This document shows positions 53,345 through 62,684 of a DNA stretch of 64,000 nt, piece after piece. A program made the translations under genes and the position numbers. Source of the stretch: Ramlibacter pallidus. GTDB taxonomy: Bacteria; Pseudomonadota; Gammaproteobacteria; Burkholderiales; Burkholderiaceae_C. The first letter of the stretch is position 1, and each line of letters begins with the position of its first letter. The notes under the pieces were generated by a model that saw only the letters and a program-made list of their open reading frames with translations, had not been told where the DNA came from and did not search any database. Location of the stretch: the NCBI RefSeq assembly GCF_015070875.1, contig NZ_JADDIV010000002.1, forward strand, positions 682,001 through 746,000, written 5' to 3'.

Positions 53345-54703
53345 TTAGCGCGGGGTGCGCGGCGTCGACGCGGTCGGCGTCTCGACCATCGGCGCGTCGG
53401 CCACCGACACGCCGGGCGACGTGTCGCGGTTCAGCAGCGCGTACAGCAGGATGGCGCCGAAGGTCGCGGTGCCGATGCCGCCGAGGGCGAAGCCACCGAA
53501 GTTGAGCGTGAAGTCGCCGGTGCCCAGCACCAGGGTGATGGCGGCGACGATCAGGTTCTTGTTCAGCGAGAAGTCGACGCGGTTGTCGACCCAGATCTTG
53601 GCGCCGGCCACGGCGATGAGGCCGAACACCACGATGCTCACGCCGCCCATCACGGGCAGCGGGATCGCCTGGATCACGGCGCCGAACTTGGGCGAGAAGC
53701 CGAGCACGATCGCGATCGCGGCGGCGAACAGGAAGATCGCAGTGGAATAGATCTTGGTGGCGGCCATCACGCCGATGTTCTCCGCGTACGTCGTCACGCC
53801 GGTGCCGCCGGCGGCGCCGCTGACCACCGTCGCCACGCCGTCGCCGATGAAGGCGCGGCCCATGTACTGGTCGAGGTTGCGGCCGGTCATGGCGGTCACC
53901 GCCTTGATGTGGCCCAGGTTCTCGGCGACCAGGATGATGGCCACGGGTGCGATCAGCAGCATGGCGCGCCCGTCGAACACCGGCGCGGCGAAGCCGGGGG
54001 CGCCGAACCAGGCGGCGTTGGCGATGCCGGAGAAGTCCAGCGGCTTGCCGAGCCCGAGGCCATTGGCGAGGACGGCGTACACGATGCTGGCGACGATCAG
54101 GCCCACCAGGATCAGCAGGCGCTGCACCATGCCGCGCGTGAACACCGCGACCAAGCCGACGCTGACGAAGGTGACGACCTGCATCCACTTGTCGAAGTCG
54201 GTCGGCGCCATGTTCTTGATCGGGATGCCGGCCAGGTTGAGGCCGATCACCGCGACGACGGCGCCGGTCACCACCGGCGGCATGAAGCGCTCGATCCAGC
54301 CGGTGCCGACCGCGTGCACGACGGCGCCGATGATGGCGTACACCACGCCGCAGGCGATGATGCCGCCCAGCGCGACGCCGATGTTCGCGTTGGGCCCCTT
54401 GCCCGCGTAGGCGGTGGCGGCGATCACCACGCCGATGAAGGCGAAGCTGGAGCCGAGGTAGCTGGGCACCTTGCCGCCGGTCACCAGGAAGAAGATGAGC
54501 GTGCCGATGCCGCTCATGAGGATCGCGATGTTGGGGTCGAAGCCCATGAGGATGGGCGCCAGCACCGTGGCCCCGAACATCGCGATCACGTGCTGCACGC
54601 CCATGACCGCGGTCTGCGGCCAGGGCAGGCGCTCGTCGGGCGCGATCACGCCCCCTTGCTGCAGCACTGCGGCGGGCCGCTCCGTCCAGTCGAACATTCC
54701 CAT
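53345..54703 (-). CDS. uraA: Uracil/xanthine permease family (NCS2)
   Basis: 452 residues, about 14 membrane segments. NCS2 signatures AENLGHIKAVTAMTGR and GTGVTTYAENIGVMA are present, the latter with the conserved Glu of the TM10 substrate site. UraA-type members import uracil by proton symport; xanthine or guanine are alternatives. Start at 54703 because AAGGAGCGAGGAA lies just upstream. Confidence 0.88.
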   Translation of the reverse strand: MGMFDWTERPAAVLQQGGVIAPDERLPWPQTAVMGVQHVIAMFGATVLAPILMGFDPNIAILMSGIGTLIFFLVTGGKVPSYLGSSFAFIGVVIAATAYAGKGPNANIGVALGGIIACGVVYAIIGAVVHAVGTGWIERFMPPVVTGAVVAVIGLNLAGIPIKNMAPTDFDKWMQVVTFVSVGLVAVFTRGMVQRLLILVGLIVASIVYAVLANGLGLGKPLDFSGIANAAWFGAPGFAAPVFDGRAMLLIAPVAIILVAENLGHIKAVTAMTGRNLDQYMGRAFIGDGVATVVSGAAGGTGVTTYAENIGVMAATKIYSTAIFLFAAAIAIVLGFSPKFGAVIQAIPLPVMGGVSIVVFGLIAVAGAKIWVDNRVDFSLNKNLIVAAITLVLGTGDFTLNFGGFALGGIGTATFGAILLYALLNRDTSPGVSVADAPMVETPTASTPRTPR

Positions 54704-54774
54704 TTCCTCGCTCCTTGTCTGTGGTGGCGGAGCGATGCTAGGTGCAATGTCCGTGCCGCGCAAGGCGACGGGAC

Positions 54775-55662
54775 TCAGGCCGCGAAGAGCGTCAGCTTAC
54801 CGATCACTTCGGCGTCCTTCAGCAGCTTGCGATGGCCGAGGCCTTCGGTGGCGACCAGCTGGGCGCCGGTGATGGCGTGGGCGAAGGCCTGGCCGTCGGC
54901 GAAGCGGTTCACGCCGTCGCCGCGGTCGTGCACCACCAGCGTCGGCACGCGGATGCGCGGTGCCACCGCGGGCGGTTCGAAGTGCTGCATCAGCATGCCT
55001 TCGCGCGACTCGATGTGCTTCTGCATGGCGGCGCGCGTGCCCTCGGTCAGGCCGAAGACCTCGGCGAAGTAGCGCGTGTAGCCTCGCGGGGATGCCGCCG
55101 GCGCCACGAGCACCAGCCGCTCGGCCGCGACGCCCCGGCTGGCCGCGTGGGCCGCCGCCGTGGCGCCCAGCGAATGGCCGACCAGCACGCCGATGCGGTG
55201 GCCCTCCTGCTGCAGGCGGCCGGCGACGTAGTCGATCGCGCGGGTGAATTGCGGCAGGCTGCTGCGGGTGCCCGCGCTGCGGCCATGCGCCGGGAGCTCC
55301 AGCAGCACCGGGCGGAAGCCGTGTTGCGCCAGCGCGGCGGCCAGCGGCAGCAGCTGTCCGGCGTGGCCGCCCCAGCCGTGCACCAGCAGGGCGACCGGGC
55401 CATGCGGCGCAGCCGGCTGGTCGTACACGGTGAGGCTGGCGTCCTCGAACCGCCAGGCCGCGATGCGCCAGCCGGCGTCCCAGCGGGTGCGCCGCTGCAG
55501 CCACTTGGGCGGCAGCGGCGTCATGAACAGGCGGGCCGCCGCGCGCACCGCGAAGGCGGGCCACAGTTTCTGGGCGGTGCCCAGCGACCAGCGGAACAGG
55601 CGCAGGCCGGCGCCCGGCTGGTAGTACCCGGGGCTGGCGGCGGCGGTGGGAGGCGTGCTCAT
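54775..55662 (-). CDS. Alpha/beta hydrolase
   Basis: 295 residues. Nucleophile GHSLGA, oxyanion VHGWGGHAG, Asp in VVHDRGDGVN, His in GLGHRK. A serine hydrolase (esterase or lipase-like). Start at 55662 keeps the domain; the longer frame lacks support. A TetR operator and a 37-residue protein gene lie upstream on the same strand, so it is probably controlled by the TetR gene at 55862. Substrate unknown. Confidence 0.88.
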   Translation of the reverse strand: MSTPPTAAASPGYYQPGAGLRLFRWSLGTAQKLWPAFAVRAAARLFMTPLPPKWLQRRTRWDAGWRIAAWRFEDASLTVYDQPAAPHGPVALLVHGWGGHAGQLLPLAAALAQHGFRPVLLELPAHGRSAGTRSSLPQFTRAIDYVAGRLQQEGHRIGVLVGHSLGATAAAHAASRGVAAERLVLVAPAASPRGYTRYFAEVFGLTEGTRAAMQKHIESREGMLMQHFEPPAVAPRIRVPTLVVHDRGDGVNRFADGQAFAHAITGAQLVATEGLGHRKLLKDAEVIGKLTLFAA

Positions 55663-55673
55663 GGCAGGGTCCT

Positions 55674-55787
55674 TCAGATGAACACGAGGTCGTTGTTGTT
55701 GCGGGGCAGCCCGCGCAGGCTGTCGTAGGCGGCGCGGCCGACGCGCCAGGTGCCGTAGAGGGCGGCGATGGAGAGGAGGGCGAACAT
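55674..55787 (-). CDS. Small hydrophobic protein (37 aa)
   Basis: Encodes MFALLSIAALYGTWRVGRAA followed by a polar tail ending NNNDLVFI. The first 15 residues are hydrophobic, so it may be a membrane miniprotein. AAAGGA lies six bases before the ATG, and a TetR-like palindrome lies 15 bases further upstream. It precedes the hydrolase gene by 11 bases, so it is probably co-transcribed with it. No family recognised. Confidence 0.6.
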   Translation of the reverse strand: MFALLSIAALYGTWRVGRAAYDSLRGLPRNNNDLVFI

Positions 55788-55801
55788 GATCGGTTCCTTT
55801 C

Positions 55802-55817
55802 TCGCACGGTCGTGCGA
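55802..55817. promoter_or_regulatory. Probable TetR operator A
   Basis: TCGCACGGTCGTGCGA, a perfect palindrome, 15 bases upstream of the 37-residue gene. The same pattern T-x-GCACG-NN-CGTGCG-A recurs upstream of the tetR gene at 56475. Confidence 0.7.
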
Positions 55818-55861
55818 AACATGGGCAAGCCAAACTGCGGCGGGTTGTCTCCGGCTTGTTC

Positions 55862-56464
55862 TCAGCTCAGGTAGGTGGAGCGCAGCCGTTCCCAGGTGCG
55901 CTGGGCACGCTCGGCGGCGCGCGGGTCGCGCAGGAAACGGGCGTCGTGCACGAGGCCCATGGCCAGGGCATAGACCTCGGCCACGAGCTGCTCGGGGTCG
56001 GTGTCGGCCTTCAGGTGGCCGGTGTCGATCGCCTGCAGCACGGTCCGGCGCAGCGCGGCGCGCCACCGGGTGACCTCGCCGTGCAGGTGTTCGCGCAAGG
56101 GGCCGTCGCGGTCATCGAGTTCGAAGGCGCCGGCCGTGAAGATGCAGCCCTGCTCGGCCTCGACGTCGCGCACGCGGATGATCCAGCGGCGCATGATCTC
56201 GTCCAGCCGCGGCAGGCCCTTGGGCTTCTGCATGGACGGCACGAACACGTCGGCGATGAAGCGGCGGCCGAACTCCTCGATCACCGCCATCTGCAGCGCC
56301 TCGCGCGAGCCCACCCGCGAGAAGACGCCGCTCTTGGACAAGCCGACGCGGTCGGCCACCGCCTGCAGGCTGATCGCCTCCAGGCCGTCGGCCGCGGCGA
56401 GGTCCAGCGCGGCGCCGACGATGGCGGCGCGCGTGAGCTCGGCTTTCTCGGTTTTGGCGTCCAT
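55862..56464 (-). CDS. TetR/AcrR family regulator
   Basis: 200 residues. N-terminal HTH (AIVGAALDLAAADGLEAIS, LSKSGVFSRVGSREAL) followed by a ligand domain with DVEAEQGCIFTAGAFELDDR typical of TetR_C_6-like proteins. Palindromes lie at its own promoter and before the downstream small-protein/hydrolase unit, so it probably represses both. Confidence 0.92.
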   Translation of the reverse strand: MDAKTEKAELTRAAIVGAALDLAAADGLEAISLQAVADRVGLSKSGVFSRVGSREALQMAVIEEFGRRFIADVFVPSMQKPKGLPRLDEIMRRWIIRVRDVEAEQGCIFTAGAFELDDRDGPLREHLHGEVTRWRAALRRTVLQAIDTGHLKADTDPEQLVAEVYALAMGLVHDARFLRDPRAAERAQRTWERLRSTYLS

Positions 56465-56474
56465 GGCGCGAGAT

Positions 56475-56490
56475 TAGCACGCGCGTGCGA
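56475..56490. promoter_or_regulatory. Probable TetR operator B
   Basis: TAGCACGCGCGTGCGA, in the same 16-base frame as operator A. It sits 11 bases upstream of the tetR start, so it is well placed for autoregulation. Confidence 0.7.
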
Positions 56491-56520
56491 AAAGGCAAAA
56501 CCGTTCGTCGCCGCGCGGGG

Positions 56521-57855
56521 TCAGCCGCGGGCAGGCAGGACGGTGCCCCGGCATTCGCCGAAGCCGATGCACTCGCGGCCGGGTGCCTCGCACCAGCCGC
56601 GCAGGATCACCGTGTCGCCGTCTTCCAGGAAGGTGCGCGGCTCGCCGGTGCCCTGGAGCACGATCGGCTCGCGTCCCCCCTTGCTCAATTCCACGATCGC
56701 GCCGGCCTCCTGCGGCGTCGGCCCCGAGACGGTGCCGGTGCCCAGCAGGTCACCGGGCTGCAGGTTGCAGCCGCCGACCGTGTGCTGCGCCAGCATCTGG
56801 GCCGGCGTCCAGTACTGGTGGCGGAAGCTCGTGGCGGCGATGCGGCTGGGTTCCAGGCCGCGCGCATGGTGCCGCGGCGTGTCCAGCCGCACTTCCAGTT
56901 GCACGTCGACGCCACCATGTTCGCGGTTGGCGCGGCCATCCAGGTATGCGAGAGGCTGCGGGTCGGCCGCGGGTCGCGTGAACGGCACGCGGAACGGCGC
57001 CAGCGCCTCCATGCCCACCAGCCAGGGCGACACGGTGGTGCAGAAGTTCTTGCCGAGGAACGGGCCGAGCGGGTTCATCTCCCAGAACTGGTGGTCGCGC
57101 GCCGACCAGTCGTTCAGCAGCACCATGCCCACGATGTGGTCTTCCGCTGCGTCGAGGGGCACCGGCTCCCCGAGCCCGTTGCCCGGACCGATGTAGAAGC
57201 CCATCTCGAGTTCGAAGTCCAGCCGCGCGCACGGCCCGTAGGCAGGCTGCCTCGCGCCGGGCGGCATCGCCTGTCCCATGGGGCGCCGGAAGCCGAAGCC
57301 GGCCTGACCGACCCGCACGCTGGACGCCCGCCCGTGGTACGCGATCGGCAGCCACTGGAAGTTGGGCGTGAGCGGGTTGTCCGGGAAGATCAGGCGGCCG
57401 ACGTTCAGCGCGTGGTGGATCGAGGTGTAGAAGTCGGTGTAGTCGCCGATGCGCGCGTGCAGGCCGTACTCCACCTCGGCCTGCGGGACGAGGCAGGACC
57501 GCACCTGCTGCTGCACGGCGGCTGCGGCGTCGCCGTGCAGCAAGGCGAACAAGCCGTGGCGCAGCGCGCGCCAGGCACCCGAGCCCATCGCCATGTAGTC
57601 GTTCAGCGCCGGTTGCGCGCAGGCAAGGCAAGCGGCCTGGGCATCGCCCTGCAGCAATCCCGAGGCGGCGAGCGCGGCGAGGTCCAGCACCTGGTCCCCG
57701 ATGGCGGCACCGCCGCGGAAAGCCTCGTCGGCGGTCTGGCGCCGGAACACCGCCAGCGGCAGGTTCTGCAGCGGGAAGTCCGTGCCGTCGGTGTTGGCGG
57801 ACGGCACCCAGCTGCGCGCGGCCGGGTCGTGCGTGGCGTTGAGCGCGATCGCCAT
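56521..57855 (-). CDS. fahA: Fumarylacetoacetase
   Basis: 444 residues, full-length with both the N-terminal SH3-like part and the C-terminal catalytic domain. Metal/active-site text DYTDFYTSIHHALNVG (catalytic His), YHGRASS, RRPMGQ, FELEMGFYIG and GFGECRGTVLP closely match animal and bacterial enzymes. It splits fumarylacetoacetate into fumarate and acetoacetate, the last step of homogentisate degradation. No homogentisate dioxygenase is near. Last gene of the TRAP operon; one base separates it from the cyclase stop. Confidence 0.95.
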   Translation of the reverse strand: MAIALNATHDPAARSWVPSANTDGTDFPLQNLPLAVFRRQTADEAFRGGAAIGDQVLDLAALAASGLLQGDAQAACLACAQPALNDYMAMGSGAWRALRHGLFALLHGDAAAAVQQQVRSCLVPQAEVEYGLHARIGDYTDFYTSIHHALNVGRLIFPDNPLTPNFQWLPIAYHGRASSVRVGQAGFGFRRPMGQAMPPGARQPAYGPCARLDFELEMGFYIGPGNGLGEPVPLDAAEDHIVGMVLLNDWSARDHQFWEMNPLGPFLGKNFCTTVSPWLVGMEALAPFRVPFTRPAADPQPLAYLDGRANREHGGVDVQLEVRLDTPRHHARGLEPSRIAATSFRHQYWTPAQMLAQHTVGGCNLQPGDLLGTGTVSGPTPQEAGAIVELSKGGREPIVLQGTGEPRTFLEDGDTVILRGWCEAPGRECIGFGECRGTVLPARG

Positions 57856-57856
57856 C

Positions 57857-58666
57857 TCAGCGGGCCGACGCCATCAGCGCGTCGTCGAAGATCGCCACGG
57901 CGCGGGTCCAGCCGGCGGAGGCGCCGCGGATCTTGTGCGGGAAGCAGCTGATGTAGAAACCGTCGGCGGGCAGCGCTTCGAGGTTGTGCAGCTTCTCCAG
58001 GTGGCAGTAGCCGATGTCGCGGCCGGCCTTGTGGCCCTCCCAGATCAGGCCCGCATCGTGCGACTCCGCGTACTTCTTGGCGGTGTGCACGAAGGGCGCG
58101 TCCCAGCTCCAGGCGTCGGTGCCGGTCAGGCGCACCCCGCGCTCCAGCAGGTACATGGTGGCTTCGTAGCCCATGCCGGCGCCGGCGGCGACGTAATCGG
58201 GATGGCCGTAGCGCGAGCCCGCCCGCGTGTTCACCACCACGATCTCCAGCGGCTGCAGCGTGTGGCCGATGCGCTTGAGCTCCTCCTCCACGTCCCGCGC
58301 CTGCACGACGTAGCCGTCGGGCCGGTCGCGGAAGTCCAGCTTCACGCCGGGCTGGAAGCACCACTCCAGCGGCACCTCGTCGATGGCGATGGCGCGCTCC
58401 TTCTCCCCCAGCTTCTGGTTCATCGTGGAGTGGAAGTGGTAGGGCGCATCGAGGTGCGTGCCGTTGTGCGTGTTCAGCTGCACGAACTCCACCGCCCAGC
58501 CCTCGCCGTCGGGCAGGTCTTCCTTCTTCAGGCCGGGGAAGAAACCGGCGATCTGTTCGGTGGTGGTGTCGTGGCGCAGGTACTCGATCTTCGGCCCGAA
58601 GCCGGGCGGGTCGGACTGCACGTCGTTTTCGAGGTAGATCGAGAGGTCGACGAACTTGCGGGGCAT
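57857..58666 (-). CDS. Cyclase family protein (kynurenine-formamidase-like)
   Basis: 269 residues. The metal motif is HNGTHLDAPYHF (H-x-GTH-x-D-x-P-x-H) of the cyclase/KynB fold. The family includes kynurenine formamidase and bacterial polyketide cyclases, and isatin hydrolase. In this context it probably hydrolyses an amide or lactone of the imported substrate. Lies in the same operon as TRAP, SMP-30 and FAH genes. Confidence 0.88.
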   Translation of the reverse strand: MPRKFVDLSIYLENDVQSDPPGFGPKIEYLRHDTTTEQIAGFFPGLKKEDLPDGEGWAVEFVQLNTHNGTHLDAPYHFHSTMNQKLGEKERAIAIDEVPLEWCFQPGVKLDFRDRPDGYVVQARDVEEELKRIGHTLQPLEIVVVNTRAGSRYGHPDYVAAGAGMGYEATMYLLERGVRLTGTDAWSWDAPFVHTAKKYAESHDAGLIWEGHKAGRDIGYCHLEKLHNLEALPADGFYISCFPHKIRGASAGWTRAVAIFDDALMASAR

Positions 58667-58691
58667 GGCGGACTCCTGTGGGTGGGCCGGT

Positions 58692-59729
58692 TCACCAGTG
58701 AACCATGGGCAGGCCGGGGACCGGCGAGCGGAAGAACGGGATGCGGGTGCCGAGCAGGCTGCCCAGGTAGACGGTGCGCAGGTCGGGGCCGCCGAAGGTG
58801 ACGCTCGCCATCCACGGCGCGATGGCGCCGTGCGCGCGCTGCATGTCTTCGGGGCGGACGGTGCCGGCGTCCATGCGCTGCAGCAGGTTGGCGCTGGCGG
58901 CGGGTTCGCCGTCGTCCAGCAGCAGGCGCTTGTCTCCCTGGGGCGTGAGCGCGATGAGCTGGTCGGTCATCACCAGCGTGCACCACAGGTTGCCATGGGC
59001 GTCGAAGGCGATGCCGTCCGGATAACCGCCCAGGTGCGAGGGGCCGAACACCTCGCGGTCGACCAGGCGCACGCGCCCGCCGGTTTCGTCCAGCCGCATG
59101 CGCGTGATGCAGGGCCCGGTGGTCTCCACGATGTAGAGCCACTCCTCGCGCGCGTCGAGGCGGACCTCGTTGGTGAAGTGGAAGCCGTCGGCCACCACGC
59201 GCAGCCCCTCCCCGTCGACGACCGCGATGAAGCCGTCGCGCACGCGGCTGGCGGCGGCAGTGGTCCACGGGTTCACGCGGGTGGAGACCGTCACCCAGAT
59301 CCGGTCGCGCGTATCGCGCAGCACGAAGTTCACCTTGCCGATCGGCAGGCCGTCGATGCGGTCAACCAGCGTGCGCGTGGCGCCGTCGCGCGTCATCACC
59401 TCCAGCAGGTCGGTGCCGAAGTTCGAGATCAGGATGTCGCCGTTGGCGGCGAAGGCCAGGCCGTTCGGCAGCGTGCCCTGCGTGTACTTGGATTCGAAAT
59501 CCTGCGCGCTCGCCGTGTCCGCCTTCGCGAAGCGGTCGTCGGCCCGCTGGCCGATGAAGCGCTGCGTGCCGTCCGGCGCGATGCGCGTCACGCCGCCGCG
59601 CGCGTCGGCGGCCCAGAGCGTCCCATCGCGTTCGGCCAGGATGCATTCGGGCCGTTGCAGGTCCGTGCCGACGTAGCCGATCGCCGCGCGGTCGACGGCG
59701 AAGCCGTCCAGGGGGTTGGGGTCGGTCAT
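58692..59729 (-). CDS. SMP-30/gluconolactonase/LRE family protein
   Basis: 345 residues. Six-bladed propeller; family texts PECILAERDGTLWAADARGG, LPNGLAFAANGDILI, EVRLDAREEWLYIVET and LGGYPDGIAFDAHGNLW. Members hydrolyse lactones, and Glu/Asn/Asp metal ligands of this type are visible (PECILAERDG, FTNEVRLD, YPDGIAFD). Starts by ATGA overlap with the TRAP large permease gene. In this operon it may open a lactone made from the imported compound. Confidence 0.9.
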   Translation of the reverse strand: MTDPNPLDGFAVDRAAIGYVGTDLQRPECILAERDGTLWAADARGGVTRIAPDGTQRFIGQRADDRFAKADTASAQDFESKYTQGTLPNGLAFAANGDILISNFGTDLLEVMTRDGATRTLVDRIDGLPIGKVNFVLRDTRDRIWVTVSTRVNPWTTAAASRVRDGFIAVVDGEGLRVVADGFHFTNEVRLDAREEWLYIVETTGPCITRMRLDETGGRVRLVDREVFGPSHLGGYPDGIAFDAHGNLWCTLVMTDQLIALTPQGDKRLLLDDGEPAASANLLQRMDAGTVRPEDMQRAHGAIAPWMASVTFGGPDLRTVYLGSLLGTRIPFFRSPVPGLPMVHW

Positions 59730-61048
59730 TTGAGCAGCACCAGGCTGAGCTGCGGGAACACCAGCAGCAGGCCGAGCACCACCAGCATGGTGAGCGTGAA
59801 GGGCGCCGTGCCGCGGAAGATGTCGCCCAGCGAGATGTCGACCGTCTTCCCGAGCGTGCTCTTGATCACGTACACGCTCAAGCCGAACGGTGGCGTCAGC
59901 AACCCTACCTCCACGGCCACCACGGTGATCACGCCGAACCAGATCAGGTTCAACCCGAACTGCTGCGCGATCGGCAACATCAGCGGCAGCACGATCAGCA
60001 TGATGGAGCTGGAGTCAATGATGGTCCCCAGCAGCAGGATCAGCAGCACGTAGAGCAGCAGGAAGGCGGCGACGCCCAGTCCGGCGGCGGCCATCCACTC
60101 GACCAGCGCCTGCGGCGTGCCGCTCATGGCCAGCATGCGGGTGTAGATGCTGGCGCAGATGATCAGGAAGCTGACCGCCACGGTGACGTGGCCGGTTTCG
60201 GTGAGCACCTCCCAGAAGCTGCGCCACGTCAGCTTGCGCCGCAGCACCGCGATGACCAGTGCCAGCAGCGCACCGACCGCGCCGGCCTCGGTGGCGGTGA
60301 AGAAGCCGGCGTAGATGCCGCCCAGCACCATGCCGATCAACAGGACGATGGGGACCATCTTCCGCAGCATCTCGCCCACGGGCATCAGCGCCTCGTCGGC
60401 GATCGGCTGCACCTCGCCGTTGCGGTACACGAGCGACGGCCTGCCCCACGCCATCAGCACGATGGCGACCGAGAACGCGAAAGCCAGCAGCAGGCCGGGA
60501 ACGATCCCCGCGGTGAACAGGTCGCCCACCGATTGCTCCGAGAGGAAGCCGTACAGGATCATCAGCAGGCTGGGCGGGATCAGCATGCCCAGCACCGACG
60601 ACCCCGCCACCACGCCGACCGCGAACTTCGGCTGGTAGCCGAAGCGCAGCATCTGCGGCACGGCGACCCGGCTGAACACCGCGGCCGAGGCGATGGAGAT
60701 GCCGGTGATCGCGGCGAACACCGCGTTGGCGGCCACGGTGGCGACGCCGAGCCCGCCGCGGATGCGGCGGAACGCCTGGTTGGCGACCTCGAATGCGTCC
60801 TTGCCGACGTCGGCCCGTGCCACCAGGAAGCCGGTGAGCACGAACAGCGGCACCACGCCGAAGATGTGGCTGGCGATGGCATCGCTGACCGCCTGCGCCA
60901 GCAGGTTGGCGGCGACGCCCGCATCGCCGCGGATCAACCAGACCCCGATGAAGCTCAGGAGCCCCAGCGTGATCGCCACGTGCAGGCCGGCGTAGATCAG
61001 CACCAGCATCAGCACCAGCGAGCCGAGCGCGATGGTGACGCTGCTCAT
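59726..61048 (-). CDS. TRAP transporter large membrane subunit (DctM type)
   Basis: 440 residues, about 12 membrane segments. GIPLFV-like region (FGVVPLFVLTGFLVA), SIASAAVFSRVAVPQM and GSSVLGMLIPPSLLMILYG are DctM signatures. It forms the sodium-driven channel with DctQ and takes substrate from the binding protein. Overlaps both neighbours by four bases, giving a tightly packed operon. Confidence 0.94.
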   Translation of the reverse strand: MSSVTIALGSLVLMLVLIYAGLHVAITLGLLSFIGVWLIRGDAGVAANLLAQAVSDAIASHIFGVVPLFVLTGFLVARADVGKDAFEVANQAFRRIRGGLGVATVAANAVFAAITGISIASAAVFSRVAVPQMLRFGYQPKFAVGVVAGSSVLGMLIPPSLLMILYGFLSEQSVGDLFTAGIVPGLLLAFAFSVAIVLMAWGRPSLVYRNGEVQPIADEALMPVGEMLRKMVPIVLLIGMVLGGIYAGFFTATEAGAVGALLALVIAVLRRKLTWRSFWEVLTETGHVTVAVSFLIICASIYTRMLAMSGTPQALVEWMAAAGLGVAAFLLLYVLLILLLGTIIDSSSIMLIVLPLMLPIAQQFGLNLIWFGVITVVAVEVGLLTPPFGLSVYVIKSTLGKTVDISLGDIFRGTAPFTLTMLVVLGLLLVFPQLSLVLLK

Positions 61049-61611
61049 GCCGCGGCCTCCCGGCGGCGCAGCATGCGGCGGATGTCCATGCCGGCCAGCA
61101 GTGCGAAGCACAGTGCCGTGGCGCACAGGCCCGCCAGCGTGATCAGGCGTACGGGCCACACCGGCGCCTGGAAATCGCCGACCGCGCCGACGTATTCGCG
61201 GATGCGCACGGCTTCCGCCAGGGGCGCCCAGCTGGCCAGCAGGATGACCACCATCAGCGCCAGCCCGACCAGGTGGAACAGCGCCTGCAGCGCATCACCC
61301 AGCGCGGGACGGGTGCGCTTCAGGCGGTCCAGCAGGATGTCGGCGCGGGTGAAGCGGCCGGTGCGCAGCGTGTCGGCCAGTTGCAGGAAGACGATGCCGA
61401 CGATCGACAGCGACACCATCTCGGTGACGCCGCGCACCGGCGCCGCCAGCAGGTTGCGGCCGAACACGTCCAGGTTGATCAGCACCATCAGCGCCAGGAT
61501 CCACAGCGTGCCCAGCACGTTCATCGCGCCGAACACGCGGTGCATCCCGAACGGGAGCGCGCGGTCGTACGAGTCGTGCACCGCCGCCGCTTCGCGGGGG
61601 GCTTCCCCCAT
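61045..61611 (-). CDS. TRAP transporter small membrane subunit (DctQ type)
   Basis: 188 residues with four membrane segments; NVLGTLWILALMVLINLDVFGRNLL and VTEMVSLSIVGIVFLQLADTL are DctQ-type. It is essential for TRAP uptake with DctM. Start at 61611 overlaps the binding-protein stop (TGATG). Confidence 0.9.
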   Translation of the reverse strand: MGEAPREAAAVHDSYDRALPFGMHRVFGAMNVLGTLWILALMVLINLDVFGRNLLAAPVRGVTEMVSLSIVGIVFLQLADTLRTGRFTRADILLDRLKRTRPALGDALQALFHLVGLALMVVILLASWAPLAEAVRIREYVGAVGDFQAPVWPVRLITLAGLCATALCFALLAGMDIRRMLRRREAAA

Positions 61612-62684
61612 CACTTCGTCCAGTCCCGCGGCATCTTGGTGCCGGCCTTGACCAGCGCGGCGCTGTAGGCATTGAGCACTTCGGAGCCGGGCAGGCCCTT
61701 GCCCTGCGCGTCGGCCGCCCAGGTCTTGCCGACCGGCGAGAGCGCGTCGGCCCAGCGCTTGCGTTCGGGCTCGCTCAGCTCGCTCACCTTGGCGCCGGCC
61801 TGCAGCATGTTCTGCATCAGCGTGGCGGCGGCCGCGGCCTGCGCCTTCGCGTACTGCGCGGTCCAGGCGTCGGCGGCGCCGCGGATGGCCGCCTGCACTT
61901 CCGGCGGCAGGCGGTCGAAGCGCGTCTTGTTCATCGCGATGCCGCCGGCGAACTGCGAGCCGATGTTCACCTTGGTGATGTAGGGCGCCACTTCGTGCAG
62001 CTTGGCGCCCCAGGCGCCCGTGACGAAGGTCAGCGCGCCGTCGGACACGCCGGACTTGATGTCCTCGTAGTAGGTGTTCAGGTTGCCCGCGACGGCGACC
62101 GCGCCGGTGCCGCGGATCCAGTTGGCGGAGGGACCGGGCGCGCTGATCTTCTTGCCCTGCAGGTCCTCCAGCTTCGTGAGCGGGAACTTGGTCCAGATGT
62201 GGTACGTGTCCAGCGACATGCCGCCCAGGTACACCAGGTTGTTCTTGGTCCAGGCGTCGGCCATCGCCGGCATGGTCCTCTGCAGGTCGGCCACGGTGCG
62301 CGACACCAGCTCCATGTCCTCGGTGCCGAAGGGCGTGTAGTACGAGACGTTCTGCAGCGGAAACTTGGGCGCCTCGAAGATCGTGCTGACGATGCCCATG
62401 TCGGCCACGCCGTCGGCGATGCCCTTCGACTCGCTGCCCAGCTTCACGAGCGTGCCGCCCCAGGCGCGCGTCCACTCTACCTTGTACTTGTTGCCGCCTG
62501 CGGCCAGGCGCTTGTCCAGCTCGGGGATGAAGGTGTCCTCGATGGTCTTGACCCAGAGGAAGGTCGGCGGGTGGCCGGCGGCGGCCGTGAGCTTGATCAC
62601 CTGCTGCGCCTGCGCGCTGCCGCCGGCGAAGGCGAGGCCCAGGGCCGCGAGCAGCAGCGATTGGCGGAAAGTGCGACGGTTCAT
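61611..62684 (-). CDS. TRAP transporter solute-binding protein (DctP type)
   Basis: 357 residues. Signal peptide ending SAQAQ, then QVIKLTAAAGHPPTFLWVKTI. The DctP motif with the conserved Arg that binds carboxylates appears as GKKISAPGPSANWIRGTG. Substrate is therefore probably a carboxylic acid. Starts by ATGA overlap with the TetR gene. GAGGAGA precedes the ATG. Confidence 0.93.
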   Translation of the reverse strand: MNRRTFRQSLLLAALGLAFAGGSAQAQQVIKLTAAAGHPPTFLWVKTIEDTFIPELDKRLAAGGNKYKVEWTRAWGGTLVKLGSESKGIADGVADMGIVSTIFEAPKFPLQNVSYYTPFGTEDMELVSRTVADLQRTMPAMADAWTKNNLVYLGGMSLDTYHIWTKFPLTKLEDLQGKKISAPGPSANWIRGTGAVAVAGNLNTYYEDIKSGVSDGALTFVTGAWGAKLHEVAPYITKVNIGSQFAGGIAMNKTRFDRLPPEVQAAIRGAADAWTAQYAKAQAAAAATLMQNMLQAGAKVSELSEPERKRWADALSPVGKTWAADAQGKGLPGSEVLNAYSAALVKAGTKMPRDWTK

